Below are positions 1-8,366 of a DNA stretch of 45,282 nt, in pieces. Source of the DNA: Lachnospiraceae bacterium (lineage in GTDB: Bacteria; Bacillota; Clostridia; Lachnospirales; Lachnospiraceae); assembly GCA_030526405.1 (NCBI GenBank), contig JAUNCZ010000025.1, forward strand, positions 1-45,282. Direction: 5' to 3'. The translations under genes and the position numbers were made by a program. A model generated the notes under the pieces. It had not been told where the DNA came from. It saw only the letters and a list, made by a program, of their open reading frames with translations, and made no database searches. Each line of letters starts with the position of its first letter. Position 1 is the first letter of the stretch.

Positions 1-2
1 TT

Positions 3-521
3 TCACAGGGGATTAAATATCCAAAAACTTCAAAGCATCTGAAGAAACTTTATGTGAAGAAGAATAATTGTATAAAAGATTATATTCATAAGATGACAAG
101 GTATATCACAGACTATTGTGTATCAAATGGGATATACAGAGTTGTGGCAGGAGACATAAAAGGAATCCGAAAAAAGAAGGATCTGGGAGCGAAAACAAAT
201 CAGAAGCTTCATAGTCTTCCCTATGCCCGCATTTACAAACAGCTGGAGTATAAGCTGAAGCTGCAGGGGATTAAACTGATAAAACAGGAAGAACGCTATA
301 CCAGTCAGTGTCCTCCTGAGTCAAAAGAAGTATCCAGAGCCTGTGCAAAGAAAGAAAATCGAAAGAAACGAGGGCTCTTTTTTGTGGATGACGTGATCTA
401 CAATGCAGATGCAGTTGGAGCCTATAATATCCTGAGAAAATATAATGCCAAATCTGGCAAGACGATCAACATGCCCATATCTGGGCTGAAAAATACCATA
501 ATGGTAAAAGTAGCTGTGTAA
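3..521 (+). CDS. tnpB: TnpB-family RNA-guided endonuclease, C-terminal part (5' end outside window)
   Basis: The reading frame is open from the left window edge, so the true start lies outside; the GTG at 54 is only an internal codon. The visible part carries the TnpB C-terminal signature: a TSQC motif followed by a lysine- and arginine-rich stretch, then ADAVGAYNILRK, which matches the last RuvC-like motif of IS200/IS605-family TnpB. The usual CxxC pair of the zinc ribbon is replaced by TSQCPP; I take this as a TnpB variant rather than decay, because the frame stays open to a normal stop. TnpB proteins are omega-RNA-guided nucleases that help retain the transposon. Several hairpins follow the stop, as expected for the right end of such an element. 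No tnpA is visible. The family call is firm; activity is unknown. Confidence 0.85.
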   Translation, partial: SQGIKYPKTSKHLKKLYVKKNNCIKDYIHKMTRYITDYCVSNGIYRVVAGDIKGIRKKKDLGAKTNQKLHSLPYARIYKQLEYKLKLQGIKLIKQEERYTSQCPPESKEVSRACAKKENRKKRGLFFVDDVIYNADAVGAYNILRKYNAKSGKTINMPISGLKNTIMVKVAV

Positions 522-615
522 CCCTGTGCAGGGTAGCAGTAAGGGTGTCATGGACACACCCCTGAAACTGCGGAGCAATGCTCCGCAATCAGATGCTCGG
601 TAATTCAATTACCGA
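521..615 (+). mobile_element. hairpin-rich right end of the TnpB element
   Basis: Four compact hairpins follow the tnpB stop. ACCCTG/CAGGGT spans 521-534. GGGTGT (543-548) pairs with ACACCC (556-561). TGCGGAGC (569-576) pairs with GCTCCGCA (580-587). TCGGTAA pairs with TTACCGA at 597-615. IS200/IS605 elements have subterminal hairpins instead of inverted repeats, and in TnpB elements the right end also encodes the 3' part of the omega-RNA. The exact cleavage site cannot be placed from one copy; it probably lies shortly after 615. Confidence 0.55.
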
Positions 616-649
616 TGTAGTTCACTAGTGTTTAGACTTCTGATTCGTC

Positions 650-681
650 AAAAAAAGACAACGTGGTAAAACCACGTTGTC
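650..681 (-). terminator. Rho-independent terminator of efp
   Basis: GACAACGTGGT (657-667) pairs perfectly with ACCACGTTGTC (671-681) around a 3-nt loop. A run of seven A on the plus strand (650-656) gives the U tract on the minus transcript. It lies about 30 bp past the efp stop. Confidence 0.9.
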
Positions 682-712
682 TCTTTGATTTCAGTGTTTT
701 TCAGTTAATGGA

Positions 713-1279
713 TCAGTTCTTTCCGCCACGTCCTGTGTACTCACCTGTTCTTGTATCGATCTTGATGATCTCACCGATCTCGATGAACAGAGGAACTTTA
801 ACTTCTGCACCAGTCTCAACTGTAGCTGGTTTCAGAGCATTTGTAGCTGTGTTTCCTGCAAATCCAGGATCTGTCTCTGTAACCTCAAGCTCTACAGAGA
901 TAGGTGGCTCTACAGAGAATGTTTTTCCCTGGTAAGAAACCAGTTTGCAGTTCTCATTCTCTTTAACGAACTTCATAGCATCTGTGAACTCGCCCATTGG
1001 AAGAGCAACCTGCTCATATGTGTTAGGATCCATGAAGTTGTAGAAATCACCATCGTTGTACAGATACTGCATCTCCTGACGCTCGATACGAGCCTCATCA
1101 AATTTTGCAGTTGGGTTGAAGGAGTTCTCAACAACGCCGCCGTTGATGATATCTTTATACTTTGTTCTTACGAAAGCAGCTCCTTTACCAGGTTTTACAT
1201 GCATGAAGTCAAGAATCTGACAAACTTTTCCATCGATGACAACAGTCATACCATTTCTAAAATCACCAGCTGTAACCAT
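713..1279 (-). CDS. efp: translation elongation factor P
   Basis: EF-P binds between the P and E sites of the ribosome and relieves stalling at polyproline stretches. The 188-aa product has the usual length (about 185 aa) and the three-domain EF-P layout. The KOW-like N-terminal domain contains the conserved [10 protein letters not shown] loop, whose tip lysine is the residue modified in some bacteria; the C-terminal OB domain ends in [10 protein letters not shown]. No modification genes (epmA-like or ymfI) are visible here. The start is supported by AAGGAGG 7 nt upstream of ATG. It is a single-gene unit with its own promoter and terminator. Confidence 0.97.
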   Translation of the reverse strand: MVTAGDFRNGMTVVIDGKVCQILDFMHVKPGKGAAFVRTKYKDIINGGVVENSFNPTAKFDEARIERQEMQYLYNDGDFYNFMDPNTYEQVALPMGEFTDAMKFVKENENCKLVSYQGKTFSVEPPISVELEVTETDPGFAGNTATNALKPATVETGAEVKVPLFIEIGEIIKIDTRTGEYTGRGGKN

Positions 1280-1310
1280 CTTTTTGCCTCCTTATGGTTT
1301 ATTCGTTAAT

Positions 1311-1339
1311 AGAATACACTATACTCAGAGATTTTTCAA
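1311..1339 (-). promoter_or_regulatory. efp promoter (sigma-A type)
   Basis: On the minus strand TTGAAA (1334-1339) is separated by exactly 17 bp from TATTCT (1311-1316). It lies 31 bp upstream of the efp start codon. Confidence 0.6.
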
Positions 1340-1388
1340 CTGAAATTCTTTGAGCCTGGGCAATAGATTACTGAATTTTTTAAATTTT

Positions 1389-2399
1389 TCACTCAATTCC
1401 ATTGAAAATGCCAGCCACCGGACTGTCCTTATCCAGGAAAATGGTGGTATTGCCATTTGTCACAGACTCCTTCAGGGTATCCAGCTGCAGAGTGAACAGA
1501 TAGAAATCTGCCTTATCCGCATCGTTGTAGGCAGCGGAGAGAATCTTCATATATTCTGCCTCACCCTCTGCCACAATGGCATCCGCATCTGCCTTTGCCT
1601 CAGAAAGCATGACCTTCACCTCAGCGTCTGTGGTATTCCGGATGATCTGAGCCTCAGACTCACCCTGGGCCTTGTAGGCAGCAGCGATATTATTACGCTC
1701 TGTGATCATGCGATTATACACTGCTTCCTTATTCTCCTCCGGAAGATCCAGAACCTTGATCTTAACATCAGTGATCTCAATTCCGTACTGGTCACACTGA
1801 TCGCCGATGCAGCTGATGAGGCGGTCAGAGATGAGAATGATCTCTTTTTTCTCCTGTTCAGGTGCTGCAATCAGATTTCCGTTCTCGTCCAGCTCCTCTG
1901 TGCTTTCCATATCATTGATCTCCACGTCATCCAGGGTACTCTCTGTAATCTGGATCTTCACCGCAGAATCACGGCTGGCAATCAGTTCCTCCTGTGTCAT
2001 GGAGGAAATGGTTGTCTTAATGGCATTGTAAACGATCACATCAATACGTCCCTGGGCTGTCGCTGCGCTGGCATTCAGGGTTTTTGTGTAAGTCTTGGCA
2101 TCGGTAACATTCCAGAGCACATAGGCATCCACGATCATGGTCTTCTTATCCGATGTAATTACCTCTGATGCAGGAAGGTCATAGATCTGTTTTGCCTTTG
2201 GCACATAGCTGATTTCCTGCACAAATGGAATCTTTGCACGAAGACCGGCACTGTCATTGGTGCTGACGATCTTTCCAAACTGCTTCACCACAGAATATTC
2301 ATTTTCAGGGGTGGTATACAGTGCATTGGACAATACGATCACTGCAATCACCGCAACAATCAAAAACAGGCTAAAGCCTTTTCCTTTTTTCATCTTCAT
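1389..2399 (-). CDS. hflC: HflC, SPFH-domain membrane protease regulator
   Basis: With HflK, HflC forms a large membrane cage that regulates the AAA protease FtsH in characterised bacteria. The 336-aa product has one N-terminal membrane segment (about residues 8-27) and then an SPFH/band-7 domain (YSVVKQFGKIV, GLRAKIPFVQ). An Ala/Glu-rich coiled-coil stretch (QGESEAQIIRNTTDAEVKVM) leads to the HflC-like end EYMKILSAAYNDADKADFYLF. It follows hflK by 14 bp, so the two are co-transcribed. The ATG at 2399 has GGGAGG only 4 nt away; the in-frame ATG two codons later has better spacing (10 nt) and may be the real start. Confidence 0.92.
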   Translation of the reverse strand: MKMKKGKGFSLFLIVAVIAVIVLSNALYTTPENEYSVVKQFGKIVSTNDSAGLRAKIPFVQEISYVPKAKQIYDLPASEVITSDKKTMIVDAYVLWNVTDAKTYTKTLNASAATAQGRIDVIVYNAIKTTISSMTQEELIASRDSAVKIQITESTLDDVEINDMESTEELDENGNLIAAPEQEKKEIILISDRLISCIGDQCDQYGIEITDVKIKVLDLPEENKEAVYNRMITERNNIAAAYKAQGESEAQIIRNTTDAEVKVMLSEAKADADAIVAEGEAEYMKILSAAYNDADKADFYLFTLQLDTLKESVTNGNTTIFLDKDSPVAGIFNGIE

Positions 2400-2413
2400 C
2401 CTACCTCCCGCGT

Positions 2414-3649
2414 TTACTGTCCATCTGCCTCAGAGGCCACTGCCGCCTCCTCTGCAGACATGCTGCCCAGATCCGTGATCGGGTAGTATTTATTGATGCT
2501 TCCGTTGCCGTTGTCGATGACAACCTTCAAAGTTGGGAGAACATCCTCCATGGTCTCCATAAACATACGCTGCTTTGTGATCAGCGGATAGTTTTTATAC
2601 TCGCTGTACTCTTCCTCAAAACGGGCTGCCTGACCTCTGGCCTCGTTGATACGGGAGGTTTTCTTTGCCTCTGCCTCCTGCTTGATCCGGTCAGCCTCCG
2701 CCTCTGCAGCGGGGATCTGCTCGTTTCTGTAGGCATTAGCCTGGTTGATAGAGGATTCCTTTCCCTGCTTTGCAGTTTCCACAGCAGTAAATGCCTCAAT
2801 GATCTCGTCTGTAGGAGGCTCCACATCCTGGATGCTGGCATCGATCAGTGTAATTCCGATGTCTTTCTCCTCCAGCTCCGCAATGATCATGGATTTTACA
2901 TTACTCTGGATCTCAGCCTTTCCTGTGGTGATGGCTGTATCCACGGAGTACGCGGACAGTGTGGAACGGATACAGGACATGGCAATATTCTTCACGATAA
3001 TATCCGGCTCATCGGACTGATACAGATATTTCACAGGGTCTGTAACCTGGTAGGATACATAGAAATCACAGTCAATAAAGTTGTAATCCGAGGTGATCAT
3101 GATGGATTCATGCTCAATGGTCACGGGATTGCCATCGGCACCCTCGCTGTAGCCGATCTTCACACCCTTTACTGTGGTATCCACTCTTGTGGCCTTCTGG
3201 ATAAATGGAATCTTAAAATGAAGTCCCTTCTCCTCCACCACAGAGGCCTTTCCAAAGGTGGTGATTACAACAGACTCTGTCTCACCGATGGAGTACATGG
3301 ATTTCTGCACGAGAGAAATGCCTGCAATCAGGACCAGGGCAAGCACTGTACCACGGCTGGCTGCTCTGACTGCCTTCTTTCCTGCGTTTCCTCCGGCACC
3401 ACCAGACTGGCCGGGCCGATTTGGTTTCTTTGGTTTTTTCTGCTTTTTCATGTTTCCCGGATCCCCCGGGCCTGTCTTTCCAGGCTCCTTCCAGGTGTTC
3501 TCCTTTGCCTCTGAAGCGGCATCCCCTGTTTCATCACAGGGATCCTCCACCGGCGGCATTCCATGATTATCTGACTGCCCCTGTTCTTCAGGCTCAACAA
3601 CCTTGAACTCCGCATCGATCGGGTCGTTGGAATTATAGTCTTTTCCCAT
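2414..3649 (-). CDS. hflK: HflK, SPFH-domain membrane protease regulator
   Basis: Partner of HflC in the HflKC complex around FtsH. The 411-aa product starts with a hydrophilic Pro/Gly/Lys-rich region of about 98 residues, then one membrane segment (about 100-115). The SPFH domain follows (SVVITTFGKASVVEEKGLHFKIPF), and a coiled-coil region rich in EAEADRIKQEAEAKK carries the typical HflK sequence. The low-complexity N-terminus is longer than in many homologues. AGGA lies 8 nt upstream of ATG. It is first gene of the hflK-hflC operon, driven by the promoter at 3756-3784. Confidence 0.92.
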   Translation of the reverse strand: MGKDYNSNDPIDAEFKVVEPEEQGQSDNHGMPPVEDPCDETGDAASEAKENTWKEPGKTGPGDPGNMKKQKKPKKPNRPGQSGGAGGNAGKKAVRAASRGTVLALVLIAGISLVQKSMYSIGETESVVITTFGKASVVEEKGLHFKIPFIQKATRVDTTVKGVKIGYSEGADGNPVTIEHESIMITSDYNFIDCDFYVSYQVTDPVKYLYQSDEPDIIVKNIAMSCIRSTLSAYSVDTAITTGKAEIQSNVKSMIIAELEEKDIGITLIDASIQDVEPPTDEIIEAFTAVETAKQGKESSINQANAYRNEQIPAAEAEADRIKQEAEAKKTSRINEARGQAARFEEEYSEYKNYPLITKQRMFMETMEDVLPTLKVVIDNGNGSINKYYPITDLGSMSAEEAAVASEADGQ

Positions 3650-3755
3650 CTCATTATCCTTTCTGTTTTTGTCAACTATGAAAAGAGCCTTTCACAACTG
3701 TCTGCTCTGAAGAGAACTCTTTTCGAAATTCAGGTCTACAAAACTTCCCCTTTTT

Positions 3756-3784
3756 ATTATACAATTTTACTGTTATCATTGCAA
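3756..3784 (-). promoter_or_regulatory. hflK-hflC promoter (sigma-A type)
   Basis: Minus-strand TTGCAA (3779-3784), a 17-bp spacer and a perfect TATAAT (3756-3761). The leader to the hflK start is about 100 nt. Confidence 0.65.
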
Positions 3785-3901
3785 TGTTCCCGCAATTCCT
3801 GGTTGTACCGGGGATGTGTTCTGTATTTACCCATCATACACAGCTTTCCCCTGGCAATAAAGTGCAGTTTTTGCGGAATATGTGTGTATTTTTCACCTTC
3901 T

Positions 3902-3945
3902 GAAGAGAAACCTTACAACTCCAGAAGAGAAACCTTACAGTTCCT
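3902..3945 (+). repeat. 22-bp tandem duplication
   Basis: GAAGAGAAACCTTACA recurs with a 22-bp period (3902 and 3924), upstream of the PAP2 gene. A palindrome CCCGGCATGCCGGG follows at 4000-4013. No function is evident. Confidence 0.6.
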
Positions 3946-4045
3946 TCAAAAATGTCACACATCATTCAGCGGTGTCAGTAAAGCTGACTCTGGTCTTGCC
4001 CCGGCATGCCGGGACATACTTCATTCATACAGGAGGTATTTATAT

Positions 4046-4639
4046 ATGGAAGCTTCAATCCTTCTCTGGATCCAGGAGCATATGAGAACCCCGGCTCTTA
4101 CAGGCTTCATGTCTTTTATCACTTCTCTGGGGAATTCCGGCTGGTTCTGGCTGGTGCTCTCTCTGCTTCTGCTCATCGCTGCCCTGATGCAGCAGGCAAA
4201 AATCAGAAATCCCATGAATTCAGGGAACCATGTGAATCCTTTTATGAGGCCGGCACTGACCTGTCTCCTTTCCATGCTGCTCTGTTTTCTGATTGTAAAT
4301 CTGTTTCTGAAAAATGCCGTCGCCCGGGTTCGCCCCTATGACCGGATTCCGGAGCTTGTACTGCTGGCCAGAAAACCAAAGGATTTTTCCTTTCCCTCTG
4401 GTCACACAGCCTTCTCCTTCGCCTCTGCAACGGCCCTGTATCTTACCGGTGGAGAAAAGAACAGACCTGTTACCCTCTTCCTGCTGGCTCTGGCTGCACT
4501 CATCGGCTTCTCCAGACTGTATCTGGGTGTACACTATCCCACTGATGTGATTGCAGGAGCCTTCCTTGGCTGGATCTGCGGAAAAACGGCGGAGCTTTTT
4601 ATCAGAAAACACTGCCATTCATCAGAAAGTCACAAATAA
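4046..4639 (+). CDS. PAP2-family membrane phosphatase
   Basis: Type 2 phosphatidic acid phosphatase superfamily member, probably an integral membrane lipid phosphatase acting on undecaprenyl-diphosphate, phosphatidylglycerol-phosphate or phosphatidic acid; the substrate cannot be told from sequence. The three phosphatase motifs are all present: KNAVARVRP, PSGHT and SRLYLGVHYPTD with the catalytic histidines. Several hydrophobic segments surround them. I use ATG 4046 because AGGAGG lies 10 nt upstream and the product (197 aa) has normal family length; the frame is open further upstream without RBS or family similarity. It is the only plus-strand gene in this part and stands alone. Confidence 0.9.
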   Translation: MEASILLWIQEHMRTPALTGFMSFITSLGNSGWFWLVLSLLLLIAALMQQAKIRNPMNSGNHVNPFMRPALTCLLSMLLCFLIVNLFLKNAVARVRPYDRIPELVLLARKPKDFSFPSGHTAFSFASATALYLTGGEKNRPVTLFLLALAALIGFSRLYLGVHYPTDVIAGAFLGWICGKTAELFIRKHCHSSESHK

Positions 4640-5113
4640 GGGGAGTAAATCCCTCTGTTTTAAGTTTAAAATGATGCACCAGACAGAAAAACATCTGTTT
4701 TTCCACCCTTTTCCCTGTACAAATCAGACTATTCTTTCTGATTTTGTACTATATGTACATAATTTGTTCATAAATCGTTTTCGCATTGTTCTTTTAAAGC
4801 ACATGCATCTGTCATATTTATTCATTATTATATAACCATCGAAGGGAACACAAAACAAAGCGAACTGAGAAATACAGATCGCCTTACTCATTCGACAATT
4901 AAACTTTTTTCTTTTTCATATAAGCCGGCTTCGGCCGGCGAACTCCTTCCTTTTAATAAGAAAAGCAGCTGTATATCCCACAGCTGCTTTTCTTGTATTT
5001 TCTGATTCGGTGATTCATTGCACAGGCTCATCCCGGCATATTCAGACAGCCGGGAGCCCCCTGGAACATTGGGGATATCATGCTGTGCATATCTTTTGTC
5101 CTTCGTGGATGAC
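4640..5113. other. intergenic region between PAP2 gene and moeA
   Basis: No credible gene. A short palindrome GAAAAACA/TGTTTTTC (about 4685-4702) may act as a weak terminator for the PAP2 gene. A GC hairpin (GCCGG..CCGGC) lies at about 4923-4939, and the moeA terminator at 4958-4994. Confidence 0.5.
4958..4994 (-). terminator. terminator downstream of moeA
   Basis: AAGAAAAGCAGCTGT (4958-4972) pairs perfectly over 15 bp with ACAGCTGCTTTTCTT (4980-4994) around a 7-nt loop. The stem base is A/T rich, so it may work for both strands. Confidence 0.7.
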
Positions 5114-6343
5114 TCAGCCTCCAAGATACACGGCTCTGCAGGTCTCTCCGGCTTCGATAGGACCTCTTCCCCGCTCCACCAGAGCCAGCACATTGCAGCC
5201 GCCCCAGTTGCTGACCATACCATTTTCCTGTTTTGACTGAATCTGAATACAGGTTTTTCCATCCCGGAATACCAGTCTTCCAGGAAGAACTCTTCCTCCC
5301 GGACTGCTCTTTCCGAAGGGCTCCAGGAAGGTTACTGTCATCTCTGCCGGATCCAGGCTTTCTCTTCCTGAGAGTTTGTAGATGGCGGGCATTACAGCAC
5401 GGTACAGTCCGGCTGCTGCAGCCGATGGATTTCCTGATAAGCCGATGATCAGCTTTTCCTTCTTTACTGCCGCCACGGTGGCCATACCCGGTTTCAGTTT
5501 TGTTTTCCAGAACAGGACTCTTGCACCGATCTGCTCAAAGGCCTTTGGAGTATAATCATAATCCCCCACAGAAACACCTCCTGTGGTCATCACAATATCG
5601 GCCTGATCCAGGGCCCCCTCCAGCGCTGCCATCAGTTCCTCCAGTGAATCTTTGACAATACCGCCCAGGGTGACACTGCAGCCATTTTTCTCCAGAATTC
5701 CTTTCAGAAGATAGGCACTGCTGTTTCGAATCTTGCCGGGGCGAAGGGGTTCATCCACAGGAACCAGCTCATCCCCGGTACTGAAAAGGATCACCTTCGG
5801 CTTTCTGAATACAGGAAGCTCCGGATATCCGAGTCCTGCCAGCAGTCCCAGATCCGCCGGATCCAGCACCTTTCCCGGCTTTATGATCGTCCTTCCCTGA
5901 CTGATGTCACTGCCCCGTCTTACAATGTTGCTGTCCGGTTTCACCTCTTTGAAAAAAGTAACCTGGGTAGCAGTAAACTCTGTCTCCTCGAACTTCACCA
6001 CCGCATCTGCCCCCTGTGGAATCGGTGCACCGGTGCAGATCTTCACTGCAAAGCCCTCTTTCACAGCCTCTTTGGCTGTATATCCCGCCGGAACCTCCTC
6101 CTGCACCTGCAGTGTGACAGGTGTGGAGGCTGATGCCCCTGCCAGATCACTGCTGCGCAGAGCATAGCCGTCCAGCGGAGAGCGATCAAAGGAGGGAATA
6201 TCCTCCCTTGCCACTATTTCCACTGCTGCGACCCTTCCCAGAGCCTCCTCCAGCAGTACATTTTCAGTTCCAAGCTGCGCTACTGTGTCCAGAAGCAGGG
6301 TTCTTGCTTCCTCCACAGGAATATTGAATGGTATTGTTTCCAT
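5114..6343 (-). CDS. moeA: molybdopterin molybdenumtransferase MoeA
   Basis: MoeA inserts molybdate into adenylylated molybdopterin in molybdenum-cofactor synthesis. The 409-aa product has the full MoeA layout: N-terminal domain with DIPSFDRSPLDGYALR, the beta-rich domain with CTGAPIPQGADAVVKFEE, the MoaB/MogA-like domain with STGDEL and TTGGVSVGDYD, and a C-terminal domain with GLSGNPSAA. The chosen ATG 6343 has GGGGGG 4 nt upstream; an upstream in-frame ATG would put that RBS inside the gene. It follows the mob fusion gene by 21 bp on the same strand, so both belong to one Moco operon. Confidence 0.95.
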   Translation of the reverse strand: METIPFNIPVEEARTLLLDTVAQLGTENVLLEEALGRVAAVEIVAREDIPSFDRSPLDGYALRSSDLAGASASTPVTLQVQEEVPAGYTAKEAVKEGFAVKICTGAPIPQGADAVVKFEETEFTATQVTFFKEVKPDSNIVRRGSDISQGRTIIKPGKVLDPADLGLLAGLGYPELPVFRKPKVILFSTGDELVPVDEPLRPGKIRNSSAYLLKGILEKNGCSVTLGGIVKDSLEELMAALEGALDQADIVMTTGGVSVGDYDYTPKAFEQIGARVLFWKTKLKPGMATVAAVKKEKLIIGLSGNPSAAAAGLYRAVMPAIYKLSGRESLDPAEMTVTFLEPFGKSSPGGRVLPGRLVFRDGKTCIQIQSKQENGMVSNWGGCNVLALVERGRGPIEAGETCRAVYLGG

Positions 6344-6364
6344 CTTTCCCCCCATATAGTCTGA

Positions 6365-7576
6365 TTATCCGTTTGTCTGTTCCATCTGTACTTTCTGTTG
6401 GAGGAGACACCCATACTCCTGGGGATCATTCACATTTCTGAACAATTTGTCCTCCTCCTTTGTTTCATAGACATGGTATCCTCTCTTCTCCAACACGTGA
6501 AAGATCCGTCCCCTTCCCTGCTGGATTTCCTCCACCATGGCATCTGCCATATCCGCAGGGAATACCCCCATCATTGGCTCCAGTCGGTCTCCGTGCCGCA
6601 GGATCACCGGCTGCTGCTCCTTCAGGGCAATGGCCATCATCTTCCGGAGTTCCTCCACCGGCACAAGGGGAACATCTACACAAAGTACCAGTACAAAAGA
6701 GTGTTTCACCTGGCGGAAGCAGGCCTCCAGTCCCCCCAGAGGACCCTTTTCCAGCATTCTGTCCTTAATAACCGGCACTGTGCATCTATTGCCTCTGTAT
6801 CCGGATACCAGGATATCTGAGATGCCAAGACTCCGTCCTTTTTCAATCTGCAGCTCCAGAAATGTCTTCTGACCCAGCAGAAGATCCGATTTGTCTCTGC
6901 CCATTCTGCTGCTTTTTCCACCAGCCAGAATCACCATACTCACCTCCGGACCCAGGGATCTGGCGGTGTCTGGGTGATATTCTCCTTCCAGTGCCCGGGT
7001 CGAAGCTGCAGGATGCAGATCTTCCCATGCTTCCTGGGCCGGAGCTGACTCTGCAATCTGCTCCTCTTTGCAGACTCTCACCAGATAAGCGGCCAGTTCT
7101 GCTGCCCCATTCAGGGAAAACAGGGGAATCTCCCCGGGTAGCTCCAGGCTGTCTCTGTCCAGATCTGATACCATTGCCAGAAGATTCTTTCCAATACATA
7201 CAGGTGTCCTGGAATTCTCTTTCCGCACCACCTCCACCTTTGGATAGCTGCTGTTTTTGAAGCCCTCCAGAAGAATCAGATCCGCCTCTGGAAACAGCTT
7301 TCCCAGCTCCTCAGCACGTTTCTCCTGATTCATCTCCGGCTGCTCCTTCACCACCAGATATTTGGTATCAGAAAAAACAGCCGTGCCATAGGCACCGGCC
7401 TCTCTTGCACGATAGCTGTCTGTGCCCGGTGTATCCGCTTCAAACTCATGGCCGTCATGCTTGATCACAGCCACCTTAAGTCCCAGCTTTTTCAATTCAG
7501 GAATAAGCGCACTGATCAAAGTGGTCTTTCCCGAATTCTTCACCCCGCTGACAGCAATTTTCATCTGTGTAATCAT
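6365..7576 (-). CDS. mobBA: MobB-MobA fusion: molybdopterin-guanine dinucleotide synthesis
   Basis: Two proteins are fused. Residues about 1-165 are MobB, a P-loop GTPase with GVKNSGKTT and the KHDGHEFEADTPGTDS segment. The part from about residue 210 is MobA, the guanylyltransferase that adds GMP to molybdopterin, with the nucleotide-binding LAGGKSSRMGRDK and CVDVPLVP. A variable linker of about 45 residues joins them. MobA makes the MGD form of the cofactor; with MoeA it points to a molybdo- or tungstoenzyme elsewhere. The start is uncertain: ATG 7576 follows a weak GGACGGTG, and a GTG lies three codons earlier at 7585. Confidence 0.93.
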   Translation of the reverse strand: MITQMKIAVSGVKNSGKTTLISALIPELKKLGLKVAVIKHDGHEFEADTPGTDSYRAREAGAYGTAVFSDTKYLVVKEQPEMNQEKRAEELGKLFPEADLILLEGFKNSSYPKVEVVRKENSRTPVCIGKNLLAMVSDLDRDSLELPGEIPLFSLNGAAELAAYLVRVCKEEQIAESAPAQEAWEDLHPAASTRALEGEYHPDTARSLGPEVSMVILAGGKSSRMGRDKSDLLLGQKTFLELQIEKGRSLGISDILVSGYRGNRCTVPVIKDRMLEKGPLGGLEACFRQVKHSFVLVLCVDVPLVPVEELRKMMAIALKEQQPVILRHGDRLEPMMGVFPADMADAMVEEIQQGRGRIFHVLEKRGYHVYETKEEDKLFRNVNDPQEYGCLLQQKVQMEQTNG

Positions 7577-7681
7577 GTTATTCACCGTCCGTATTTATAC
7601 CATCCGTATTTTATTGTACTATTATAACAGTTTTTTTGCTATATCGGCAATTTTTCCATGTGAAAAATGTATAAAAACGTC

Positions 7682-7740
7682 AAAAAGAACTGCCATTGAA
7701 GACATTTTTGCACATAATATCTTCAACGGCAGTTTCTTTT
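7682..7740. terminator. bidirectional terminator-like hairpin upstream of mobBA
   Basis: GAACTGCCATTGAAGA (7687-7702) pairs with TCTTCAACGGCAGTTC (7720-7735) with one mismatch. A5 lies on the left and T4 on the right, so it can stop transcription from both sides. Confidence 0.6.
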
Positions 7741-7745
7741 AGTAA

Positions 7746-7803
7746 AGCGGACATTCGCAATCCGCTTCGCTACTTGCTCATGAACCATTGCTGCCTTTGG
7801 CAG
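7746..7803 (-). repeat. dispersed 3'-UTR repeat, copy A
   Basis: Shares the core TCGCTACTTGCTCATGAACC and flanking sequence with 9867-9916, 12663-12716 and 16891-16949. Includes a hairpin AGCGGA/TCCGCT. Confidence 0.65.
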
Positions 7804-7805
7804 CT

Positions 7806-7835
7806 CATCAGCAGGAGCTTTTTCTCCTGCTGATG
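7806..7835. terminator. perfect 12-bp stem-loop
   Basis: CATCAGCAGGAG (7806-7817) pairs with CTCCTGCTGATG (7824-7835) around CTTTTT. It is wedged between repeat copy A and the GC-rich hairpin repeat. Possibly a terminator, but without a clean U tract. Confidence 0.5.
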
Positions 7836-7895
7836 CAAGCATCCCCCTTTTACCCCCGCCTACGCCTCTGTGTCTTAGAGGCGGGGGACTGCTTG
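7836..7895. repeat. 60-bp GC-rich hairpin repeat, copy 1
   Basis: Outer CAAGCA (7836) pairs with TGCTTG (7890-7895), and the inner 9-bp stem CCCCCGCCT/AGGCGGGGG forms the core. A second copy, mostly identical, lies at 10242-10299. The form resembles hairpin ends of IS200/IS605-type elements or REP-like repeats. No transposase gene is attached. Confidence 0.7.
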
Positions 7896-8034
7896 TAATG
7901 GTTCAAATATTCAGATGTCAGAGTTGTGTGGTGGGAATGGTTTAGGAACATCTGAATGTCCGAACAGGCCCTCTGGATGTCCTCCACCGATTCTGTCGTC
8001 AGTAGTTGCAGATGGATACAGCCGATCTGGCTTC

Positions 8035-8366
8035 CTACACCGCCACCGATCATGGCCCCAGTCCATTACTGTCATGTATGGTGTCGGGAAATGCTGTCCC
8101 TCATAAACAGGAAGCATTGGCAGCTTTGTGATCAGTGAACAGATATCATCCACTGCCTTCAGTACGTTCTCGTAGTTCTCCTCACTTACAAGATCATCAA
8201 AAATAGTTCCGGCAACGATGGCCAGGTCATTCTTGTTCAGCTCTGCTGATACTGCATCGATATCGATTGGCAGATATCCGTAGGGTCCCAGCTCAATGGC
8301 GCGATAACCAGCCAGATGTGCCTCCTCCAGCACTCTTGTCCATGGTGGAAGATTCTCACGGGACAA
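8035..8366 (-). pseudogene. fragment of sugar phosphate isomerase/epimerase (TIM-barrel, IolE-like)
   Basis: The minus frame reads NLPPWTRVLEEAHLAGYRAIELGPYGYLP, then a segment with IVAGTIFDDL and ENVLKAVDDIC. This is typical of the N-terminal third of xylose-isomerase-like TIM-barrel proteins (IolE and relatives, about 280-300 aa). Similarity stops near YMTVMDWGHD at about 8040, after which the frame continues into unrelated residues and then into the GC hairpin repeat. The N-terminus is also cut where the AraC fragment begins. So it is a remnant of about 110 codons. The parent family is inferred from pattern only. Confidence 0.65.

Noticed and set aside
4640-7740. Molybdenum-cofactor riboswitch upstream of mobBA or moeA
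   Set aside because: The leader of mobBA is short and A/T rich, without the known Moco RNA arms.
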